Source of the DNA: Candidatus Eisenbacteria bacterium
GTDB lineage: Bacteria; Eisenbacteria; RBG-16-71-46; CAIMUX01; JAHJDP01
Length of the DNA stretch: 64,000 nucleotides
Direction of reading: 5' to 3'
Assembly: GCA_018831195.1 (NCBI GenBank)
Contig: JAHJDP010000100.1
Coordinates: forward strand, 17,841-81,840
In this document: positions 1-7,821 of the stretch, one piece after another
How the letters are laid out: the number at the start of each line of letters is the position of its first letter
Numbering within the stretch: position 1 is the stretch's first letter
Made by a program: the position numbers and the translations under genes
Notes under the pieces: generated by a model
Seen by the model: only the letters and a program-made list of their open reading frames with translations
Database searches by the model: none
What the model was told of the DNA's origin: nothing

Positions 1-1031
1 CGGAGGGCGTCGCAAGCAAGCTTGGCGATGCCTTCAGCCATCGGCGCCGCCTCATTGGGCGGAACCAGGATGCCGGCCCTCCCCTGATCCAAGGCTTCCG
101 GTGTCCCGCCAACGCTGGTTGCGACGACGGGAATCCCCATGGCCAGCGATTCGAGAATCGCATTGCAGGAACCTTCGCGATCTGAGGCGTTGATGGTGAG
201 ATCCATCGCTTTCAGCAGCCGGGGGACATCATCTCTCCAGCCCAGCCAATGGATCCGGTCCGCGATTCCGAGCTCTACCGCCTGACACGCGATCTTCTTC
301 CGATCCGGGCCATCGCCGATAAGGGCCAAGCGGATTTGAGGCGCTCGAATCATAGCCTGGGAAAAGGCATTGAGCAAGAGATCGTGCCGCTTCTCCGGCG
401 AAAACGAAGCGATATGCCCTGCCATAACCGCCTCTTCGGGGAATCCCAGCTCCCGGCGGATCTCTTCCCTCGATTCCTGGATCTGAAACCGGTCGGGCAC
501 CAGAACATTGGGCAGCACCCGCACCCGGCTTGGCGGAACTCCGTAATTCTCGCAGATCTCCTCTCGAAGAGCATGGGCATTGACGATGACCATCTGGGAT
601 GACCGGAAAGTGAATCCCTCCATCCGATCCACCATCCAGGATCGTTGAGGTCTTGTTGTGACGCGTATGGAGAGGAGGGGGGGTCTTGCGCCCATCGGAT
701 AAGCGATGCGCCGCGCGATGAGACTGTAAAGATTGCCGGTGAAAAGATGGCCGTGGATAATATCCGGCTTATAACGGCGGATTTCCATGACCAACCGCAT
801 CAAGCGATGTGGATCTCCACGCCCGCGCCGTTCGAGATCGCGAACCACGACACCAAGTTCACTCAGACGTTCTTTGAAGATGCCTCCTTGGGCCAACGCG
901 ACCACGCGGTGATCGCAGGCGTCTCGGGTTCCTTTGATGTAATAATAAAGCTGCGTCTCCTGGCCACCCTGCCCAAGTTGGCTGATGACATGGAGAATCT
1001 TCAGAACCCGGTTTTCCGGTTTCTGGGCCAT
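1..1031 (-). CDS. GT4-family glycosyltransferase, C-terminus cut by window edge
   Basis: The minus-strand reading frame is open from an ATG at 1031 to the window edge, so the protein is truncated at its C-terminus (about 343 residues seen). The N-terminus reads ILHVISQLGQGGQETQLYYY, the usual GT-B opening of family 4 glycosyltransferases (a strand followed by a glycine-rich GGxE turn). Near the cut the C-terminal donor-binding domain is seen, with EGSCNAILESLAMGIPVVAT followed by VGGTPE. This is the E-x7-E type sugar-nucleotide binding motif of the family. It probably transfers a sugar from a nucleotide donor in cell-envelope polysaccharide synthesis at the inner face of the membrane. The substrate cannot be told. 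It is divergent from the BrkB-family gene. Confidence 0.88.
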   Translation of the reverse strand, partial: MAQKPENRVLKILHVISQLGQGGQETQLYYYIKGTRDACDHRVVALAQGGIFKERLSELGVVVRDLERRGRGDPHRLMRLVMEIRRYKPDIIHGHLFTGNLYSLIARRIAYPMGARPPLLSIRVTTRPQRSWMVDRMEGFTFRSSQMVIVNAHALREEICENYGVPPSRVRVLPNVLVPDRFQIQESREEIRRELGFPEEAVMAGHIASFSPEKRHDLLLNAFSQAMIRAPQIRLALIGDGPDRKKIACQAVELGIADRIHWLGWRDDVPRLLKAMDLTINASDREGSCNAILESLAMGIPVVATSVGGTPEALDQGRAGILVPPNEAAPMAEGIAKLACDAL

Positions 1032-1112
1032 CTGAGTCCCATCCGCCCAAGAAAGGGGCACCTTGTCCCCCTGGTGTTAAGCAGCGCACAGTGTAAACTA
1101 CTGATTGATAAG

Positions 1113-1164
1113 GATTCCAGGAGACGGTTATGCTTTCTCCCTGAAGCCATCATCTCCTAGAATC
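1113..1164. repeat. Imperfect 12-bp inverted repeat in divergent intergenic region
   Basis: Arms at 1113-1124 (GATTCCAGGAGA) and 1153-1164 (TCTCCTAGAATC) are complementary at 11 of 12 positions and are separated by 28 bp. The repeat lies between the divergent glycosyltransferase and BrkB-family genes. It could be a transcribed stem-loop or an operator. There is no T-tract on either side, so it is not a normal intrinsic terminator. Confidence 0.4.
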
Positions 1165-1194
1165 AGTTATCGGTGATCGGCCCAAATACCTTAG

Positions 1195-2736
1195 ATGGAG
1201 ACGGACCGGTCCGCAAAAGCCCGCTTCCACCAACAAGTAAGGGAGAGCCATCTGGGGAGTTTACTCCAAAAACTGGCCGTATGGCGACGCCAGATCCGCA
1301 GGTTTTTAGATTCCTATATCTGGGATCAGGACCTGTCGCAGAAATCCTGGTTTATCGCCTTTCTCTACCGGCAGCTGCGGGTGGGCGTCATTCTCATCAA
1401 GGGGTGCGTCCGCGGCCGGATCGCGCTGCGCGCCTCGGCCATGACCTTCACAACGCTGCTGACGCTGGTCCCGCTGCTTATTTTAACATTTTCAATCATT
1501 CGGGCCCTGGGGGGCTTCGGCGATCTGGAGATCCGGCTCGAAGGCTTTATCCTTGATAATATCGCGCCCGGCAGCCAGCAGCAGGTGCAGAGCTGGATGC
1601 TCGACTTCTTTCGCAGTGTCCGCGCCGGGACCTACAATGGAATCTCCCTCATGATCCTGCTCGGTGGCGGCCTCGGTTTGCTCGGCACCGTCGAGGGGGC
1701 CTTTAACGATGTGTGGGGAATCCATCGGGGACGGAACCTCTTTCATCGCTTCTCCACCTACACCACCATCATCTTCTTCGGTCCGCTCTTGATCGGTTTG
1801 TCCCTTTCAATGACGGCCAGCCTCAAGACATCCGAATTATGGGACGGCCTCCGCACCACCATACCGGTCGCCTCCTTCATCCTGTCGGCGTTGTTTCAGC
1901 TGATTCCGATCATCCTTACCTGCATCGCCTTTACACTCATGTATGTCATCATACCGAACGCCCGCGTCCGGGTGAGAGCCGCTCTGCCGGCCGGCTTTGC
2001 CGCAGGCGTCCTCTGGGAAATTTCAAAATGGGGATACGGCCTATACCTCGGAAGGGCGACGCATTACGGGGCGCTCTATGGTTCCCTTGCAGCGATTCCC
2101 CTATTCATGGTTTGGGTTTACTTGACCTGGCTCGTTGTCCTCTTCGGCGCCCATCTGACCTTCGCACAGGAATCGGCGGATGACATCCGCATCGAAGAGG
2201 GCGCGGTCCATGCCGGATTGAAAGACCGTTTCGCGGCCGGATTATACATTATCCTGACGGCCGCCGCCTGCCACCGCACCGGGCAGCCGCCGCCCGACCT
2301 CGCCGGACTGGCGCGGCGATTGGGCCTGCCGCTGCGGCTCTTCCGTATCGCCGCGGAAATACTGATTGAGGGGAAGCTTCTCCTCCAGGTTTCCACCCAT
2401 TCCAGGGATTGGGCCCTGGTGCCCGCACAAGATCCCGAGGGGATCACTCTTCTCGGCATTTGGCACGCCTTCTGTGAAGTGCCCGAAGGGGGCGGGTGTG
2501 ATGAAGGTGAAGTGCCGAAGCCCCGCAGCGGGATATCCCAGACGGATCCCCCCTGGCGTGAGGTGGAATCCCTGCTTCTGCAAATGGAATCCGCCCTTGA
2601 TGGAACTTGGGGAAAGATTACACTCGCACAGTTATTGGACCGGTTACTCGTGGCAACCAATGCCATGCCCGAAACCCCCCGCTTGGTCTCCTTCCCAAAG
2701 AAGAGCTTGGATCAGGGACAGGGGCCTGTGGATTAA
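1195..2736 (+). CDS. YihY/BrkB-family inner-membrane protein with C-terminal winged-helix-like extension
   Basis: 513 residues. The N-terminal ~320 residues carry about six hydrophobic segments and the family hallmark RASAMTFTTLLTLVPLL around residues 81-97, typical of the YihY/virulence factor BrkB (UPF0761) family. The last ~180 residues are soluble and resemble the winged-helix tail found in many members (GLARRLGLPLRLFRIAAEIL). Members are polytopic inner-membrane proteins without an established transport substrate; some were once annotated as ribonuclease BN in error. The ATG at 1195 lacks a convincing ribosome-binding site, so the true start could lie slightly downstream. A hairpin (2740-2761) separates it from the next gene. 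Confidence 0.85.
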   Translation: METDRSAKARFHQQVRESHLGSLLQKLAVWRRQIRRFLDSYIWDQDLSQKSWFIAFLYRQLRVGVILIKGCVRGRIALRASAMTFTTLLTLVPLLILTFSIIRALGGFGDLEIRLEGFILDNIAPGSQQQVQSWMLDFFRSVRAGTYNGISLMILLGGGLGLLGTVEGAFNDVWGIHRGRNLFHRFSTYTTIIFFGPLLIGLSLSMTASLKTSELWDGLRTTIPVASFILSALFQLIPIILTCIAFTLMYVIIPNARVRVRAALPAGFAAGVLWEISKWGYGLYLGRATHYGALYGSLAAIPLFMVWVYLTWLVVLFGAHLTFAQESADDIRIEEGAVHAGLKDRFAAGLYIILTAAACHRTGQPPPDLAGLARRLGLPLRLFRIAAEILIEGKLLLQVSTHSRDWALVPAQDPEGITLLGIWHAFCEVPEGGGCDEGEVPKPRSGISQTDPPWREVESLLLQMESALDGTWGKITLAQLLDRLLVATNAMPETPRLVSFPKKSLDQGQGPVD

Positions 2737-2739
2737 CCC

Positions 2740-2761
2740 TATGCGGCAGAGCTGCCGCATA
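2740..2761. other. Stem-loop between BrkB-family gene and VOC gene
   Basis: TATGCGGCA and TGCCGCATA form a 9-bp perfect stem around a 4-base loop, immediately after the stop codon at 2736. It is not followed by a T-run on either strand (AAAATAA follows on plus). It may be a weak terminator or a processing/stability element before the VOC gene. Confidence 0.55.
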
Positions 2762-2783
2762 AAATAACGAGGAGGAATTTAAG

Positions 2784-3152
2784 ATGCCTCAAGGATCTAT
2801 TGATTGGCTGGAGATCCCCGCATCGGATCTCGATGCCTCTCCAAAATTCTATGAGAAGGTCTTTGGCTGGAAGATAATGCGAGATGACAAATGGCCTGAT
2901 TTCCCCATGTTCAAGGACGCCGGCGGCAAGATGAGCGGAGGATTCTCCAAACAGGCCAAACCCAACACCGAGCCGGGAATCTTGTTGTACATCACCGTGG
3001 ATGATATCGATGCGGCGCTCGCCAAGGTCAAGGCAAACAAAGGGACGCCCGTTCAAAAGAAGACAACGATTTCCGAGGAGGTCGGCTGGTGGGCGTCGTT
3101 CAAGGATCCCGGCGGTAATACAATGGGGTTATTCCAGACCGTGAAGCGATAG
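2784..3152 (+). CDS. VOC-superfamily (glyoxalase/bleomycin resistance-like) protein
   Basis: 122 residues with a single vicinal-oxygen-chelate unit. It opens with GSIDWLEIPASDLDASPKFYEKVFGW in pattern (strand, D-L-x-x-S/A-x-x-FYxxVFGW) and closes with a D-P-x-G-N-x-x-G-L-FQ motif (KDPGGNTMGLFQ), both typical of the family. A ribosome-binding site (GAGGAGG) lies before the ATG. Members bind a divalent metal and act as lyases, dioxygenases or binding proteins. The specific activity cannot be inferred here. It is a compact stand-alone gene of the type often labelled 'VOC family protein'. Confidence 0.88.
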   Translation: MPQGSIDWLEIPASDLDASPKFYEKVFGWKIMRDDKWPDFPMFKDAGGKMSGGFSKQAKPNTEPGILLYITVDDIDAALAKVKANKGTPVQKKTTISEEVGWWASFKDPGGNTMGLFQTVKR

Positions 3153-3255
3153 AACCGCTTATCCGCGCGCTCCCCTTAATGACCACGGCTTGATGGCTGC
3201 CGCCTGATAACCGCCGCTTGATAGCTGCCATTTGATAAAGGGTATAAATAACAAA

Positions 3256-3417
3256 AACGAAAAAAGACCCCGGTCCTTCAAAAGAAAGACCGGGGTCCAC
3301 GAAACACCCAGAGGTTGCAGCAATAATACGTATGATCTCTCCCCAGGCGCTCGAATCGTTGAAAAGGATTCAATGATGTTTTTTATATAGGCAACTTCTA
3401 AAACCCTTCCCAGCAAC
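3256..3417 (-). ncRNA. Candidate small RNA, about 160 nt, family not recognised
   Basis: A sigma-70-type promoter (3423-3451) points into this stretch, and a strong intrinsic terminator (3259-3297) closes it, giving a predicted transcript of ~155-160 nt. Internal pairing can be drawn. AGAAGTTGC near the 5' end pairs with GCAACCTCT near the 3' end at 8 of 9 positions. A competing GATGTT/AACATC pairing exists at the 5' end. A TTGAA/TTCAA hairpin lies between them. An 86-residue reading frame starts at 3419 but runs through the terminator hairpin and resembles nothing, so a non-coding product is preferred. Size and long-range pairing would suit a 6S-like or trans-acting sRNA, but I cannot assign a family. 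Confidence 0.55.
3259..3297 (-). terminator. Intrinsic terminator of the small-RNA candidate
   Basis: A 10-bp G/C-rich perfect stem (3288-3297 with 3266-3275) is followed on the minus strand by six T residues (3265-3260). This is a textbook Rho-independent terminator. No minus-strand protein gene lies upstream within reach, so it belongs to the 3256-3417 unit. Confidence 0.85.
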
Positions 3418-3422
3418 ATCAG

Positions 3423-3451
3423 ATACTAGCACACCATCGATTGAAATTCAA
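3423..3451 (-). promoter_or_regulatory. Sigma-70-type promoter for the small-RNA candidate
   Basis: Read on the minus strand: -35 TTGAAT (3451-3446), a 17-bp spacer, then -10 TAGTAT (3428-3423) preceded by TGC, an extended -10. The start would be close to 3417. Both boxes are near consensus and the spacing is optimal. Confidence 0.65.
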
Positions 3452-3646
3452 TTGAAAAGCGGTGGATTTAATGATGATTTAACCATATTAGATGTGTTGA
3501 ACATTCTTGATCCACTAACCGCGTTAGACTTATGCGCTTGCCTGTAAGCATTCACGGCTATTTTTGTTGGGTCATCCCATTCGAAAGATCTCAGGGAGAC
3601 GCCATGCCTCTTGACCTGCCCCGCACGGCCACCGTAAGGTGTTGAC

Positions 3647-4273
3647 ATGATTACCCTTCGTACCTACATCTTTTTGGATTCTCTGCAGCCCCAACTCGCG
3701 GCCCAAATCGGGACCGTCTCCCGGGGTTTTTTACCGATCGCCGGGATGGCATCGCTGTATGTTGAGATCGCGCCCGGGATCGCCATCAATCGCGTGATGG
3801 ACATCGCCCTGAAAAAGACCCGTGTCCAGCCGGCCGTCCAGGTGGTGGAGCGGGCCTTCGGCGTACTCGAGCTTCATCACCAGGATCAGGGAGAAGTCCG
3901 CATGGCGGGGGAAGCCATCCTCAATGCTCTGGATCTCGAAGAGGCGGATCGGATGAAACCGCGGATGGTCTCAAGTCAGGTCATCCGGGCGATTGAGCCG
4001 TATCAGGCGCAACTCATCAACCGGACCCGCTATGGCTCGATGATCATTCCGGGGCAATCTCTCTATATCCTTGAAACGGAACCGGCCGCCTACTCCGTCT
4101 TTGCCGCCAATGAAGCGGAGAAAGCGGCGCGGATCACCTTGATCGATGCAAACCCGATCGGCGCCTTTGGAAGGGTCTATCTCGGGGGACCGGAGGCGCA
4201 AATCGATGCCGCCGCGGAAGCCGTGGAAAAGGCCTTATCTTCAATTTCGGGCAAAGAAATTCCGGGTCGATAA
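3647..4273 (+). CDS. Tandem BMC-domain (BMC-T type) microcompartment shell protein
   Basis: 208 residues with two BMC folds. Domain one is about residues 5-100, with the helix-strand unit [19 protein letters not shown]. Domain two is about 115-200, with [14 protein letters not shown], then [13 protein letters not shown] and the pore-loop region [13 protein letters not shown]. This is the BMC-T arrangement, in which trimers of double domains mimic hexameric shell tiles of bacterial microcompartments. It would tile the facets of a protein shell or act as a gated pore. No other shell protein, encapsulated enzyme or signature aldehyde dehydrogenase is seen nearby, so the partner locus must be elsewhere or absent. 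AAGGTG precedes the ATG. Confidence 0.75.
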   Translation: MITLRTYIFLDSLQPQLAAQIGTVSRGFLPIAGMASLYVEIAPGIAINRVMDIALKKTRVQPAVQVVERAFGVLELHHQDQGEVRMAGEAILNALDLEEADRMKPRMVSSQVIRAIEPYQAQLINRTRYGSMIIPGQSLYILETEPAAYSVFAANEAEKAARITLIDANPIGAFGRVYLGGPEAQIDAAAEAVEKALSSISGKEIPGR

Positions 4274-4289
4274 AGAGAACTGATTAAGA

Positions 4290-4793
4290 TTAATCAAACC
4301 ATTTCATCGCCCGCAGGATCTCTCCCTCATCGCGGGCCGCCATGAGTTCCTCCAGAACAGTCGTCGTCGTAATGGCTTCTGCAATCCGTCTGTAGATCGA
4401 GAGGTAGAGCTGATCGTCATGCGGCGGGGCGACAAAACAGAGAAAGATGTGTACGGGGTCTTGATCCAACGCGTCAAAATGGACTCCGGCCGTGGATCGC
4501 GCCAGACCGAAGAGAAATTCACGCGCTTCCCGCGTACGAACATGGGGAATGGCGAATCCCCGGCCGATCCCGGTGGTCGCTTTTCTCTCACGGTTCTGGA
4601 GATCGCGCAGTAACCGGGTTCTGTTCCCCACCCGGCCCGATTTGTCCATCAGATCGGCAAGCTCCTTCAGAACAGAATCTTTAATATTCCAGATGTAGCG
4701 ATCCCGGATAGACGCATCTTCCGGTTCCGGAGGGTTCTCCGTTTCCAGCTCCATGAGGATCATTTCTGATTTAAGCAACCGGCCAAGATGCAT
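4290..4793 (-). CDS. PTS EIIA (fructose/nitrogen-type) domain protein
   Basis: 167 residues. Residues ~30-165 match the PTS EIIA type-2 fold (PtsN/FruA type). The phosphorylated histidine lies in GRGFAIPHVRT (H84), and the following FLFGLARSTAGVHFDALD pattern is typical. An N-terminal ~30-residue extension (LETENPPEPEDAS) is acidic and not part of the domain. No sugar permease or HPr/EI gene is adjacent, so a regulatory PtsN-like role is more likely than transport. It is convergent with the BMC-T gene (16-bp gap). The annotated ATG has no clear ribosome-binding site, and internal ATGs at residues 11 and 14 are possible. A 7-bp stem-loop (4803-4822) sits just upstream in the leader. Confidence 0.8.
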   Translation of the reverse strand: MHLGRLLKSEMILMELETENPPEPEDASIRDRYIWNIKDSVLKELADLMDKSGRVGNRTRLLRDLQNRERKATTGIGRGFAIPHVRTREAREFLFGLARSTAGVHFDALDQDPVHIFLCFVAPPHDDQLYLSIYRRIAEAITTTTVLEELMAARDEGEILRAMKWFD

Positions 4794-4802
4794 TATTCTG
4801 CG

Positions 4803-4822
4803 GATCCGCTGACAAGCGGATC
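4803..4822 (-). other. Leader stem-loop upstream of EIIA gene
   Basis: GATCCGC (4803-4809) pairs perfectly with GCGGATC (4816-4822) around a 6-base loop, 10 bp upstream of the EIIA start codon on its transcript side. It is followed by a run of eight C on plus (4825-4832). Function is unknown; it could influence translation. Confidence 0.35.
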
Positions 4823-5032
4823 ATCCCCCCCCGAGAAAATGTTGACACGTTTATTAGCGTATGGGGGGAGACCGCCTTTCGACAAGGGCAAATCTTCGAA
4901 ATTCAGGCAGAGTCTTGCCTTATCTGAAGAGAACAGGACTTCAATCTCGTCGGCAACGCAGAGGAGTTCCTTTTCCCAAATACCCCCCGAGCCTGTATCC
5001 TCCTTTTGAGGGGAATTCCGGGGGGAAAGATC

Positions 5033-5785
5033 ATGATCGACCTAAGGGGAAGCAAAGCTTTGGTCACAGGCGGATCCCGGGGGATCGGAGCGGCCTGTTG
5101 CCGTCTTCTGGCCCGTGCCGGATGCGATATCGCGGTCCATTATCGAGAGCGTGTCGATGAGGCGCGGCGGCTGGCCGAAGAGATCGTGGCGATGGGCCGC
5201 CAGGCCCTGACCATTTCAGCTGATATTTCCGACCCGCAGCAGGTCCGCCATCTGGTCGGTCAGGCGGCGACCGAACTCAATGGATTAAACATTGTTGTCG
5301 GCAACGCGGGAATTTGGAAAGGAGCCGCGGTCGCAGAGATGACTAACGCCGAGTGGGATGAAATGATCGGCATTAACCTCTCGGGCCTCTTCTATCTTTC
5401 CCGCGAATCGATCCCACATCTTCGATTGGCCGGCGGCTCGCTGATCTTCATCGCCTCCACCGCCGGCCAGCGCGGCGAAGCGGGCCACGCCCACTACGCG
5501 GCCAGCAAGGGCGGCGTCATCGCACTGACCCGGTCTCTGGCGGTTGAACTCGCGCCCGCTAAGATCCGCGTCAATGCCGTGTCTCCCGGGTGGATCCGGA
5601 CCGATATGACGGAAGCCCTTCTGCGGCCCGACCGGATCGATGAATCGTTAAAGGAACCGATTCCTTTGGGACGACCGGGTGAGCCGGAGGATGTCGCCGG
5701 ACCGGTCGTTTTTCTGGCGTCCCCCTTGGCCCGGCATATTACCGGCGCGATCATCAATGTCAACGGAGGCGCCGTCTTGGCATAG
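5033..5785 (+). CDS. SDR-family oxidoreductase (3-oxoacyl-ACP reductase-like)
   Basis: 250 residues. The classical short-chain dehydrogenase/reductase features are present. TGGSRGIG at residues 12-19 is the NAD(P)-binding glycine motif, NAG is at 91-93, catalytic Ser is near 142, and YAASK gives Tyr155 and Lys159. The C-terminal VNGG (GAIINVNGGAV) is typical of FabG-like enzymes. The reaction is NAD(P)H-dependent reduction of a ketone or the reverse; the substrate is not determined. An upstream in-frame TTG at 5006 exists, but the ATG at 5033 sits after GGGGGGAA and aligns with the family start, so it is preferred. No fatty-acid synthesis genes are adjacent. Confidence 0.9.
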   Translation: MIDLRGSKALVTGGSRGIGAACCRLLARAGCDIAVHYRERVDEARRLAEEIVAMGRQALTISADISDPQQVRHLVGQAATELNGLNIVVGNAGIWKGAAVAEMTNAEWDEMIGINLSGLFYLSRESIPHLRLAGGSLIFIASTAGQRGEAGHAHYAASKGGVIALTRSLAVELAPAKIRVNAVSPGWIRTDMTEALLRPDRIDESLKEPIPLGRPGEPEDVAGPVVFLASPLARHITGAIINVNGGAVLA

Positions 5786-5932
5786 ATCCGTCCTTGACGC
5801 TTCGGCCTTTGGTAACCAAGGACATTCACGCGAATAAACTTCAACACGTCCGCAAAAAAACGTAAGATTTCCTCGAAACCCATCGCGGCCTGCTCTACGA
5901 TATCCTGTCGCACCCTGAAAGGAGGCATGACG

Positions 5933-7744
5933 ATGGACATGCCCGAGAGCCCACTTGATCTTGTCGTTCTCTCCGACCTCGCGCCGCATGCGATGAAACC
6001 GCATCCACCGCGTTTACGGCGGATGGATAAGGAGGAGCTCGCCGATTATTTCAAGGAACTCTCCCCCTCTTGTCCCGTCGCGGCCACATGGTCTCAAAGC
6101 CCCGGCCCCACGGTGGTTGTTCCTTTCGAAGATATTCGCGCCCTCAGACCCGAGGGGATCGCCCTAAAGAGCCCGGCGGCGGCTGAACTCATGCGCCTGC
6201 GGGGGCTCATCGACGGATTGAAGAAGGGCATCATCCCCCTCTCCATGGTGAAGGAGCAGTTGAAGGAACTGAAGGGACCGCAGGAACTGGTTCTGGCGGC
6301 GCAGGAAGCCCTATCAGGAGGGGCCGATCCCGATCCAGCGACGACACCCTCGCCGGGAGATGACGCCCGGCAGGCGCCGCCCATGCCGGGTCTTCCCCGC
6401 CCTTCGGGTGATCCCCTCGAAAACCTCCTCAATATGGTGGACATAGACGCACCTCCCGCTGATCCCGAGAGTTCAGCGGCCTCACGGGGATTGGATCGCA
6501 TCATCAGGGAGCTTATCGGCGTCGCCCGCTCCAGCGGCAATCCCTCTTCCAAAGTCATGGACCGGCTTCTCTCAGATATCGATGACGCCATCGGATCGGT
6601 CCTGCGCGGGATCCTTCATTCATCCCCCTTTCAGGCTTTGGAATCGTCTTGGCTCGGACTTCGTTTTCTTGTGCGCCGGATCGACTTCCGATCCGGCGTC
6701 CGGCTGCACGTTGTTGCAACCCCGCGATCGGATCTGGAGTCGGCGCTGCAGAAGACCGTCTTCCCGTTCACCGACGGACAGAGAGAGGAAGGCCGGACAC
6801 CGGTCGTGATCCTCGATTACGATTTCGGCGCCGACGATCTCCCCACATTGCGGAAGCTCACGGAAATGGCGGCGGAGCGGCGCGTTCCGGTCATCACTTC
6901 CATGACACCGTCCATCCTCGGCATGCGCTCGATTGAAGAGATTCACGACTCGGCCGAGCCGACCGAAAATCTCCCGGAGCCCGAGTGGTCCCAATTCCGC
7001 GAGACCGATGATTCCCGCTGGTTGACCACGGCCATGAACCGCTTTCTTCTTCGCCTCCCCTATGGCCCGGAGGGTGACAGGGTGAAGGGCTTCACGTTTG
7101 AGGAGAACCCGCCGGAGGGGGATCCCGCCTATCTCTGGGGCCGCCCCGGATGGATCCTGGGTGTGCTTGTCGCCGGCAGTTTCGCAACAACGGGATGGGG
7201 AACGATGCTGACCGGACCGGGGGGGGCGGTTGTTGATGATCTTCCCGTTCACCTCACAAAACGCCGGGCCGGCGATCTTATACAATGCCCGTTGGAAACT
7301 CTTCTTTCAGAGCAACAACTCCTGCTGCTGTCGCTTTCCGGCTTCACAACCCTGGCCACAGGGCGCCAATCGGATCAAATCTTCCTCATCACCGTCCCGA
7401 CATTGTACAAATCCGATCATACCACCGCCTCAAAAGAGCGGCATAGGGACGCGCGGCAGGCGACACTTCCTTATCAACTCATGCTGGCTCAGATCACCGC
7501 GCTGGTGGACCATCTCTATCGTTGGATCGACCGCCGCAGCGCCGCGGAAGAGATCGGACGAACGCTCGCGAAGGGACTTCAATTCCTGATAGAGGGTCCC
7601 GGGGAACCCTTTGTCGAGATTTCATCAGGTGTTCTCAGAGACGACCCCGGCGGGAGCGAGTCCGTTGCCTTGAGAATCATACCGGTTGGCGGGCCCTTGA
7701 GAGGTCTTCCGGATATCTACATGGAGATGTCCATCACCCGGTAA
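5933..7744 (+). CDS. TssB-TssC-like fusion, type VI contractile sheath paralogue
   Basis: 603 residues. Residues ~1-125 keep two short TssB landmarks (LDLVVLSDLAPH; then FEDIRALRPEGIALKSP and an ELMRLRGLIDGLKKG helix). These match the main-locus TssB at MVMGDFTLRE and LKDLKDFEPGAVARQVPELAKMLELRDALTALKG, but with the middle of TssB missing. A Pro/Gly-rich linker (~130-175) follows. Residues ~185-603 are TssC-like: PFQALESSWLGLRFLV, FRETDD, RFLLRLPYG, YLWG and DDLPVHL line up with the TssC encoded at 55378-56862. The result looks like a single-chain sheath protomer. AAAGGAGG precedes the ATG at 5933; the ATG at 5927 is too close to it. It is followed by a second fusion of the same kind and lies 32 kb from the T6SS cluster. 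Confidence 0.75.
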   Translation: MDMPESPLDLVVLSDLAPHAMKPHPPRLRRMDKEELADYFKELSPSCPVAATWSQSPGPTVVVPFEDIRALRPEGIALKSPAAAELMRLRGLIDGLKKGIIPLSMVKEQLKELKGPQELVLAAQEALSGGADPDPATTPSPGDDARQAPPMPGLPRPSGDPLENLLNMVDIDAPPADPESSAASRGLDRIIRELIGVARSSGNPSSKVMDRLLSDIDDAIGSVLRGILHSSPFQALESSWLGLRFLVRRIDFRSGVRLHVVATPRSDLESALQKTVFPFTDGQREEGRTPVVILDYDFGADDLPTLRKLTEMAAERRVPVITSMTPSILGMRSIEEIHDSAEPTENLPEPEWSQFRETDDSRWLTTAMNRFLLRLPYGPEGDRVKGFTFEENPPEGDPAYLWGRPGWILGVLVAGSFATTGWGTMLTGPGGAVVDDLPVHLTKRRAGDLIQCPLETLLSEQQLLLLSLSGFTTLATGRQSDQIFLITVPTLYKSDHTTASKERHRDARQATLPYQLMLAQITALVDHLYRWIDRRSAAEEIGRTLAKGLQFLIEGPGEPFVEISSGVLRDDPGGSESVALRIIPVGGPLRGLPDIYMEMSITR

Positions 7745-7821
7745 GGTGACCGTTTCAGCCTTGTGAGGAAGCGGTTCAAGACCGGATCAGCGGGGCGCAG
7801 GCTTTAACAAGGAGCGACTTC

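Larger units (their letters stand above)
3153..3646. other. 494-bp gene-free stretch holding a small-RNA candidate
   Basis: Between the VOC stop and the BMC-T start. From 3189 to 3240 there are about four degenerate copies of a 14-15 bp unit (TTGATRGCTGCC-like). From 3256 to 3451 lies a complete minus-strand promoter-to-terminator unit with no convincing protein-coding content. The remaining 3452-3646 shows only the ribosome-binding site of the next gene (AAGGTG at about 3636). Confidence 0.6.

Noticed and set aside
859..1089. Minus-strand 76-residue frame overlapping the glycosyltransferase start
   Set aside because: It lies in a different frame from the clear GT4 protein, has low-complexity Arg/Gly/Pro content and no match.
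3189..3240. Degenerate 14-15 bp tandem repeat after the VOC gene, considered as a CRISPR-like array or iteron
   Set aside because: Units are too short, too divergent and lack unique spacers; too few copies for iterons.
3159..3419. 86-residue minus-strand frame starting at the small-RNA candidate
   Set aside because: It runs through a strong terminator stem and loses sense after it; no family resemblance.
5006..5032. Upstream TTG start for the SDR gene
   Set aside because: The ATG at 5033 has a better ribosome-binding site and matches the family N-terminus.
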